A stretch of DNA of 64,000 nt, taken from positions 1 through 64,000 of the forward strand of contig NZ_KB899498.1 in assembly GCF_000378245.1 (NCBI RefSeq), given 5' to 3'. Shown here one piece after another: positions 58,529 to 64,000 of the stretch. Position numbers and translations under genes: made by a program. Position 1 is the stretch's first letter, and every line of letters starts with the position of its first letter. The stretch is from Aromatoleum toluclasticum ATCC 700605 (GTDB lineage Bacteria; Pseudomonadota; Gammaproteobacteria; Burkholderiales; Rhodocyclaceae). The notes below the pieces were generated by a model. It did not search any database, was not told where the DNA came from, and saw only the letters and a list, made by a program, of their open reading frames with translations.

Positions 58529-60109
58529 ATGAGTGGCGCAAACAGTTATGACGTGGCGATCGTCGGTGGCGGGCACAATGGCTTGGCAGCCGCCTGTTAT
58601 CTGGCCGAGGCAGGTAAACGTGTCATCGTCATCGAGGCCCGCGAGAAGATCGGCGGCATGGCCTCCAGCGGTTACCTGATACCGGAGGCGCCCCGGCATC
58701 TGATCAACCCCTGCGCGCTTGATCTCATGTCGCTCAGGGTTCATCCCATGATGCCGCAGGAGCTGCAACTCGAGCGCCATGGGTTTCGTCAGGTCGAAAT
58801 GTCCCCGGGATACGTGTACGTCCATCCGGATGGCAATTCGCTGGTGTTCTGGCGCGAGCCGGAAAAGACTGCGGCGGAGATCCGGCGCTTCTCGTCCCGA
58901 GACGCGGAGGAGTTCCTGGCGCTGATGAAGCTCGTGGATGCCTTCATCGACATGGCCATCCCGATGATGCGTGTCGACCCCGCGCAGCGCAACCTGGGCG
59001 CGAAATGGCAGGCCCTGAAGGCGGTCTTCAGGAACCGCCATCTGAAACCGGAAATTATGGCCCTCATCGGCAGTCCGGCGTACACGTCGATCATGGAGCG
59101 CTTCGAGCATCCGGTCGTACAGTCGGCGCTGTCCTGCCTGCTTGGCGCGGCCGGACCCATCGCGAACGACGCGACGGGGATCTACTTCGCGCTGTTGGGC
59201 TTCATCCATCGCTTCGGGCTGGGTCGCGCCGTGGGCGGGACTCAGGCTTTGTCGGATGCACTGGCAGCCCGGTTGCGCGAGCTGGGTGGGGAGATTCTGG
59301 TGTCTGCGCCGGTGGCGGAGATCATTGCCGGCGATGGTCGGGCGAAGGGGGTGCGGCTCAAGGACGGACGTGTGCTGTCGGCGAAAGCCGTGGTGGCGTC
59401 GATCCACCCGAAGATGGCGCTGGAAATGGTTACGCCCGGGGCGCTCGATCGGCGCACGCTTACTCGCGTAGCGCTTGCGCCGGCCAACGGCCACGGGGCT
59501 TCGCCACTGAAGGTCGATGTCGCGCTCAGTGGCCAGGTGAACTACCGCCGCGTCGAAGCCCTGCGGGCCGACGGGCTGAGTCTGCGCAAGAGCGTGCTCC
59601 TGATCGGCACCTCCGACGCCGTGCTCGACAACTTCCGCTGCGCCGCGCGCGGCGAGGTGTCGAAGCTGCCCTACATGTGGATCACGGTGCCGACTGCTGT
59701 CGACCCTGGGCAGGCGCCCGAGGGGCAGGACGTGGCTTACCTCTATCCCGTCGCGACGCCGGTCGAGCCGCGCGAAGGATGGGATGCCATCAGGGACCGG
59801 GTAGGGCAGACGGTCATCGACCAGGCCGCCGAATACATGCAGGGTCTCAAGGAATTCGAGATCGGTCGTCGGGTCGAGGCCGCGCCGGACCTGGAGAAAC
59901 GGCTTAATGTGCATCGCGGCTGCGTGGTGCATGTGGATACGAGCACCACGCGTTCCGCGATGATGAGGCCGGCGGCGGGATTGGGTGGGGACAGTCTGCC
60001 GGTTGCAGGACTCTTCCTCGGAGGCGCGGGCATCCACCCGGGTGGTGGGGTCAACGGCTTGCCGGGACGCATCGCCGCCTGTCGGGTGAACCGTTTCCTC
60101 GCACGCTGA
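58529..60109 (+). CDS. FAD-dependent oxidoreductase, phytoene-desaturase-like
   Basis: A 526-residue flavoprotein of the amine oxidase/CrtI superfamily. The dinucleotide-binding start is YDVAIVGGGHNGLAAACYLA, followed by VIEAREKIGGMASS; near the C-terminus GLFLGGAGIHPGGGVNGLPG forms the second FAD contact. Bacterial CrtI-like proteins of this group occur outside carotenoid pathways and dehydrogenate lipid or terpenoid-like substrates. No crtB or crtE gene is present, so carotenoid synthesis is unlikely. CGGAGGGAGACAGA precedes the ATG at 58529. It is a candidate dehydrogenase of the P450 pathway. Confidence 0.9.
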   Translation: MSGANSYDVAIVGGGHNGLAAACYLAEAGKRVIVIEAREKIGGMASSGYLIPEAPRHLINPCALDLMSLRVHPMMPQELQLERHGFRQVEMSPGYVYVHPDGNSLVFWREPEKTAAEIRRFSSRDAEEFLALMKLVDAFIDMAIPMMRVDPAQRNLGAKWQALKAVFRNRHLKPEIMALIGSPAYTSIMERFEHPVVQSALSCLLGAAGPIANDATGIYFALLGFIHRFGLGRAVGGTQALSDALAARLRELGGEILVSAPVAEIIAGDGRAKGVRLKDGRVLSAKAVVASIHPKMALEMVTPGALDRRTLTRVALAPANGHGASPLKVDVALSGQVNYRRVEALRADGLSLRKSVLLIGTSDAVLDNFRCAARGEVSKLPYMWITVPTAVDPGQAPEGQDVAYLYPVATPVEPREGWDAIRDRVGQTVIDQAAEYMQGLKEFEIGRRVEAAPDLEKRLNVHRGCVVHVDTSTTRSAMMRPAAGLGGDSLPVAGLFLGGAGIHPGGGVNGLPGRIAACRVNRFLAR

Positions 60110-60142
60110 GGTGGCGCGCGTCGCGCAAGGGGGCCGGCTCTC

Positions 60143-60862
60143 TCAGGCCGCGTCGGGCGGTGTCTTCGCCGGGGCGTCCGGCCGCGTGAGCGGATGCTGG
60201 GCGCTGCGCTCGCGCTCCACGGCAGCCAGCACGAAGTCGACCGCGAAGCGTCGCCATGTGTCCGCGTCGTCGGCGTTCGCCACGTCCAGGCCGCACAGGG
60301 TGACGACGGTGTAGCGGCTGACGAAGGCGCTGGTGGTCACCTGCGCGGCTGCGGCGAGGAACAGGTCCGGGTCGACGTTCGCACGAAAATCGCCACTTTC
60401 GGCCCCGCGCGCGAGGACGCTGCGCATCTTGCGCTTGAGCTCGGGAGCGAGGTCGACAAAGCTGTTGCGCGGCGTGGCGTGGCTCTCGTGGTAGCGGATC
60501 CCTTCCTGTGCGAGCGCGCTCAGCATGGGGTCGCAATAGGGCCGGATCATGTGGTTGAGGAGTGCCCGCAGCGCGTCACGCGGCGCCAGGTGATCCAGTT
60601 CTACCGCGACGAGTTCGCCCATGGTCGTCGCGGACGAGTCTTCCAGCACGCAGGCGAAGAGTTCCTCCTTGCTTCGGAAGTAGTGATAAACGAGCTGTTT
60701 TGTGACGCCGGCGGCCTGGGCGATATCGTCGATGCGGGCGTCCGCCAGTCCCTTGGCGGCGAATTCTCGTCGCGCCGCAGCGCTGATGCGGCGCAAGGTC
60801 TCCCTCTTATCGGGTGCTGCGCGTTCGGTCGACTTGCTCGGGTTTCGGGAAGAGCTGGGCAT
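60143..60862 (-). CDS. TetR-family regulator
   Basis: A 239-residue regulator with HTH at about 25-70 (RIDDIAQAAGVTKQLVYHYFRSKEELF split over about 43-69) and a helical ligand domain resembling TetR_C subgroups that respond to hydrophobic acids or CoA esters. A Pro/Ala/Arg-rich tail closes it. It is divergent from the P450 gene, and the inverted repeat at 60909-60923 lies 47 bases before its start. It is the best candidate for the protein that binds the TGAC-N5-GTCA repeats, because that repeat sits at its own promoter. Confidence 0.9.
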   Translation of the reverse strand: MPSSSRNPSKSTERAAPDKRETLRRISAAARREFAAKGLADARIDDIAQAAGVTKQLVYHYFRSKEELFACVLEDSSATTMGELVAVELDHLAPRDALRALLNHMIRPYCDPMLSALAQEGIRYHESHATPRNSFVDLAPELKRKMRSVLARGAESGDFRANVDPDLFLAAAAQVTTSAFVSRYTVVTLCGLDVANADDADTWRRFAVDFVLAAVERERSAQHPLTRPDAPAKTPPDAA

Positions 60863-60908
60863 GTTGGGAGATTTCGTTTCCGCTCGTTGTCCGCGAAGCT
60901 TAGCGCAG

Positions 60909-60923
60909 TTGACTCGAGGTCAA
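60909..60923. promoter_or_regulatory. Operator-like repeat, TTGAC-N5-GTCAA
   Basis: TTGAC at 60909-60913 and GTCAA at 60919-60923 are exactly complementary. The flanking bases also agree with the copy at 58407 (TTGACTC before the centre, GTCAAAC after). It lies between the divergent TetR and P450 genes, 133 bases before the P450 start. Confidence 0.6.
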
Positions 60924-61056
60924 ACGACAGTCGCTGTCGAATCGGCCACTGCTTCGATTTGATGGTTAGGATGTGGACACTTTTGCAAAAAATGCGCATG
61001 TGTCTGGCGGTTGTTTCTCGATAACCGCAGCAACGGGCGCCACACAGGAGACAACC

Positions 61057-62331
61057 GTGAGCACCGATATCCTCAACCTCGACCTCGAAACCGCATACAC
61101 GGCCGTATCGGAAACCTACAAGGGCAAAGGCGACATTCACGCCGCGTGCCGGGAGATGCGCGGCAAGTCCCCGATCTACGTCGGGGACTTCATCAAGCAG
61201 TTCGGCGTGCCGACGAACGCCGGCCTCAAGCAGGGCACTCGGCCCACGTTCGCTCTGTTCGGCTACAAGGACGTGATGAACGTGCTGCGTGATGCCGACA
61301 CCTACACCAACGGATTCATTGCCGAGGGACTGGGGGCATTCTTCGATGGCCTGATCATTCTCGCGATGGACGGCGAGCAGCACCGGCGCGTGCGGGCCTT
61401 GCTGCAACCGGCCTTCATGCCGGATACGGTCAACAAGTGGCGGGGCCAGATCGATCACGTGATCCGCAAGGACTTCCTCGAGCCGATGGTGCCGCAGAAG
61501 AAGGCGGATCTGATGGACTTCGGCCTGTACTTCCCGATCCGTGAAATGTACGCGCTGATGGGTTTCCCGACCGACGACACCGAGAGGTACAAGAAATACG
61601 CGGCATGGACCCTGGCGATGGTCGGAGGCAACCAGGTCGACCCCGAGAAGATCGATGAGGCGCGCCGTAATGCCGGGATTGCGGTCAAACTGCTCTATGA
61701 CGCCATCCAGGAGGTGGTGGTCAAGCGCCGCGCCGAGGGCTCCCACGGCGACGACATCATCGGGCGCCTGCTGCGCGCCGAATACGAGGGCGAGAGGCTC
61801 GACGACCACCAGGTCATCACCTTTGTGCGCTCGCTGTTGCCGGCGGCTGGCGAGACGACCACGCGCACGTTCAGTTCCGTCATGACCTTGTTGCTGACGA
61901 CGCCGGGGCTGGTCGATCGCGTCAGGGCCGACCGCTCGCTGGTGCCCAAGCTGATCGACGAAACCGTCCGCTATGAACCGGTGGCGACCTTCAAGGTGCG
62001 CGAGACGGCCAAGGAGGTGGAACTGCACGGCGTAAAGATCCCCAAGGGGTCGTTCGTGCAGTGCATGGTGGTGTCGGCGAACCGGGACGAGGAGGTGTTC
62101 GAGAATCCGGACCAGTTCGACATCGACCGCAAGCTCAAGCCTTCCTTCGGTTTCGGGTTCGGCCCGCATATGTGCATCGGGCAGTTCGTTGCGAAGGTGG
62201 AACTCAATTGCGCGATCAACGCGATCCTCGATCTTTTCCCGAACCTGCGGCTGGACCCGGACAAGCCCGCACCGGTCATCGAAGGTGCCCAGCTGCGCGG
62301 CGCGTCCCACGTGCATGTGATCTGGGACTGA
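61057..62331 (+). CDS. Cytochrome P450 monooxygenase
   Basis: A 424-residue soluble bacterial P450. The oxygen-activating I-helix has AAGETTT, the K-helix ExxR is in DETVRYEP, and the haem loop is FGFGFGPHMCIGQF with the thiolate ligand C373. It inserts one oxygen atom into a C-H or C=C bond, receiving electrons from a ferredoxin and reductase not seen in the window. GTG at 61057 is preceded by CAGGAGACAACC; the frame opens further upstream at 60973 but without similarity or SD. It is first in a plus-strand set with the next two genes. The substrate is unknown; terpenoids, steroids or fatty acids are possible. Confidence 0.93.
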   Translation: MSTDILNLDLETAYTAVSETYKGKGDIHAACREMRGKSPIYVGDFIKQFGVPTNAGLKQGTRPTFALFGYKDVMNVLRDADTYTNGFIAEGLGAFFDGLIILAMDGEQHRRVRALLQPAFMPDTVNKWRGQIDHVIRKDFLEPMVPQKKADLMDFGLYFPIREMYALMGFPTDDTERYKKYAAWTLAMVGGNQVDPEKIDEARRNAGIAVKLLYDAIQEVVVKRRAEGSHGDDIIGRLLRAEYEGERLDDHQVITFVRSLLPAAGETTTRTFSSVMTLLLTTPGLVDRVRADRSLVPKLIDETVRYEPVATFKVRETAKEVELHGVKIPKGSFVQCMVVSANRDEEVFENPDQFDIDRKLKPSFGFGFGPHMCIGQFVAKVELNCAINAILDLFPNLRLDPDKPAPVIEGAQLRGASHVHVIWD

Positions 62332-62396
62332 ACCCGGGCACCGTTCCCGCCCGTCGCGTGCACGGGCGGCTTCCCGACCTCTTCCGGAATTCAACG

Positions 62397-63428
62397 ATGA
62401 GAATCTTCAAGACCGTTCCCCAACGGGGCGATTTCGCCTATCAATGCCTGGTCGGACCGCAGAAAGTCAGCGGCGCCAAGCTCGCGGACCTGCGTGATCA
62501 TTTCGGGCTCAAGCTCACCAAGCACATGCCCTTCGGCAGCGTGCGCGACGAAGAAGGGCACATCTATTCCTTCGTCCGTGCCGTAAATGCGCCTGGCAGC
62601 TCCCCCAACCCGACGAAGTTCATCTATCAGTCCACCCGGATTGACGAGCGCCACATCCGCGTCGACAAGGAAAGGATCCTGCCTCGCGCGATGACGATGT
62701 TCCCTAAACGCTGGCTGGAAGGCGATACCGCCTGCTGGTCCAGCCTGGACGGCGAATCCGGCGAGCCGTGGCTGATTACCGCGTCGGGTGAGCGCTTCAG
62801 CTGGAAGGAGGAGGGTCTTCTCGACATCGGCGGGCCGCTTATCGGCAACGGCATGCAGTGGTACCTGCCCGGCGAGGATTGGGGCACCTTCTACGTGTCG
62901 CAACTCTACGACGTGTCCGGCATCTGCGAGGGGCGTCCGGTGAAGGGCGTCATCGCGCTCGACCAGGCGTGGATGGCCGACGGCGGTGCCATTCACTTCC
63001 AAAAGGACCTCGTCGTAAACCACAAGATGCACGTCATCTGGTGGTCGTTCGCGACGATCTACAAGGACGGGACCTGGGATGCGGGCTCGTTCATGGTCGG
63101 CCATGAGAATCTGGGCTACGCGATCTTCCAGAACCACAAGGGCGAGATCTATTGCACGACGGATATCGAGGGCGAGGTGCGACACAAGGAGGGAAGTTAT
63201 TTCGCCGAAACTGCCCGCATCGTGGTAGATGGCCGGGAGGAGTGGGAGTTCCTGCCTGATCCGAAAGGCGAAATGATGGACTTCGTCGGCGGGTTCCCGA
63301 TCACCGCGCAACAGGAGGGCCGCTGGAGGCGTGTGGGTGATACGCGCGAGCCGGATCGCTGGATGGCCTGGGGCGAATCGGACCGCCGCAACGGCAGCGC
63401 GCGCAATGTGCGCGGCAGCGAACTCTGA
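62397..63428 (+). CDS. Unrecognised 343-residue protein in the P450 operon
   Basis: I do not recognise this family with confidence. The protein has no signal peptide or membrane segment. It is rich in Trp, Gly and Asp, with many alternating beta-strand patterns (HVIWWSFATIYKDGTWDAG, GKPRVE-like turns, EWEFLPDPKGEM), which suggests a lipocalin- or AttH-like double beta-barrel for binding or converting a hydrophobic substrate. It starts 65 bases after the P450 stop, with only a weak SD-like GGAA. Its tight association with a P450 and a SnoaL-like protein suggests a step in the same pathway. Confidence 0.7.
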   Translation: MRIFKTVPQRGDFAYQCLVGPQKVSGAKLADLRDHFGLKLTKHMPFGSVRDEEGHIYSFVRAVNAPGSSPNPTKFIYQSTRIDERHIRVDKERILPRAMTMFPKRWLEGDTACWSSLDGESGEPWLITASGERFSWKEEGLLDIGGPLIGNGMQWYLPGEDWGTFYVSQLYDVSGICEGRPVKGVIALDQAWMADGGAIHFQKDLVVNHKMHVIWWSFATIYKDGTWDAGSFMVGHENLGYAIFQNHKGEIYCTTDIEGEVRHKEGSYFAETARIVVDGREEWEFLPDPKGEMMDFVGGFPITAQQEGRWRRVGDTREPDRWMAWGESDRRNGSARNVRGSEL

Positions 63429-63465
63429 CCGTTCGATGAACACGAGACACGAAAAAGGAACCACC

Positions 63466-63822
63466 ATGAGCATCGACGCAAAGGTCATCGAGCATTTCCT
63501 GCACACACAGCTTGCGCGATGGAACGCCTCCGACAAGGAAGGTTTTCTGGCTGCTTACCGCGAAGTCGCACCAGGCGGTCTCACCATCGAATACGTCGGT
63601 CGACCGTCCGCTGACGGGTGGCCGGTGCTTGAAGCGATGTGGACCGCGCAGAACGCCAAGATCGGCATCGAGGAGGTCGCGATGATCATCAATGGCTGCG
63701 AGGCGGCCTGTCACAACCGCAACAGGGTGAAGGGGACCGATGTGACGATCGAAACCATCGAGCTCTATTGCTTCGACGAGGGCGGCAAGCTCCACGTGCG
63801 CTACTTCATTCGTCAGCCCTGA
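63466..63822 (+). CDS. SnoaL-like/NTF2-fold protein
   Basis: A 118-residue protein with the cone-shaped NTF2 pattern: N-terminal helices (VIEHFLHTQLARWNASDKEGFLAAY split over about 8-32), a short strand (GLTIEYVGRP), then three strands ending FDEGGKLHVRYFIRQ. SnoaL-like proteins act as isomerases, hydrolases or binding proteins on polycyclic or steroid-like substrates. AAAAAGGAACC precedes the ATG, 37 bases after the previous gene, which suggests the same operon. Confidence 0.82.
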   Translation: MSIDAKVIEHFLHTQLARWNASDKEGFLAAYREVAPGGLTIEYVGRPSADGWPVLEAMWTAQNAKIGIEEVAMIINGCEAACHNRNRVKGTDVTIETIELYCFDEGGKLHVRYFIRQP

Positions 63823-63900
63823 ACGGGCAGTAACGGCACGGTCGGGAAAAACCGCGATCGCGAGCGTCCTCTCTACATCCTGAGGCAGGTGCGGCGTGTT

Positions 63901-63915
63901 CTGACACCCGGTCAG
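63901..63915. promoter_or_regulatory. Operator-like repeat, CTGAC-N5-GTCAG
   Basis: CTGAC at 63901-63905 and GTCAG at 63911-63915 are complementary and extend one more base on each side. It has the same TGAC-N5-GTCA core as the sites at 58407 and 60909. It lies 78 bases after the SnoaL-like gene and probably belongs to a transcription unit beginning beyond the window. Confidence 0.45.
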
Positions 63916-64000
63916 ATCACGCCGTTCTTGTTTCGGACGGGATTCAGTCGTATATTTGAACAGAAATGCAAAAACTGAACAGATACCGACGAGAGGCTGT

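Noticed and set aside
58529-60109. Carotenoid biosynthesis role for the CrtI-like flavoprotein
   Set aside because: No phytoene synthase or other crt gene in the window; the neighbours are a P450 and an acyl-CoA ligase.

Overview
The window looks like a chromosomal segment of a GC-rich betaproteobacterium. Gene content (hybrid sensor kinases, several c-di-GMP enzymes, a Pha-type cation/proton antiporter, IHF-like proteins and a degradative P450/acyl-CoA ligase cluster) fits the Rhodocyclales (Azoarcus/Thauera/Aromatoleum type). That placement is an inference from gene content, not from a marker gene. No rRNA, tRNA or CRISPR array was recognised.

Layout. (1) 2-14851, plus strand: a chemosensory and signalling operon. 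It holds the C-terminal part of a methyl-accepting protein, a CheA-receiver hybrid, CheB, two tandemly duplicated hybrid histidine kinases, a receiver-EAL protein and a receiver adaptor. Genes overlap by 4 bases at several junctions, and the likely output is c-di-GMP hydrolysis. (2) 14906-19719: a scarred accessory zone. It has a decayed FixJ-type regulator, an intact IS1595-family element with an exact 8-bp target duplication, a hipBA toxin-antitoxin pair, an IHF-like gene and an IS1182-type transposase fragment. (3) 20109-22992: a PepSY protein, a flavocytochrome of the ferric reductase type, a cupin and an Rnk-like protein. (4) 23219-34097: two tandem-domain universal stress proteins flanking a P-type cation ATPase, then the complete phaAB-C-D-E-F-G antiporter operon. 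(5) 34170-37160, minus strand: a LysR regulator, a hexapeptide-repeat solenoid protein and a third universal stress protein. (6) 37161-41552: low-information DNA and nested insertion sequences, with an IS110 element inside the transposase gene of an IS3 element. (7) 41553-51449: a FixJ-type regulator, a FlaG-like protein, a frameshifted PAS-GAF-GGDEF protein, and a four-gene phosphorelay/c-di-GMP operon. (8) 51728-55785, minus strand: a second IHF-like gene, ribA, a GAF-GGDEF-EAL protein and a glyoxalase-fold protein. (9) 55821-63822: a probable catabolic cluster with an acyl-CoA ligase, two TetR regulators, a phytoene-desaturase-like flavoprotein, a cytochrome P450, an unrecognised 343-residue protein and a SnoaL-like protein.

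Themes. Signal transduction dominates: four hybrid kinases or CheA proteins, many receivers, three EAL proteins and one GGDEF enzyme that is frameshifted here. As read, the encoded proteins lean toward c-di-GMP breakdown. The most interesting undescribed features are three. First, a shared operator-like inverted repeat (TGAC-N5-GTCA) in front of several catabolic transcription units at 57.5-63.9 kb. Second, the non-coding end of the IS110 element, which holds two related 35-base repeats; one contains an 8-base match to the target site, as expected of a bridge RNA. Third, a protein built from about 30 uninterrupted hexapeptide repeats.
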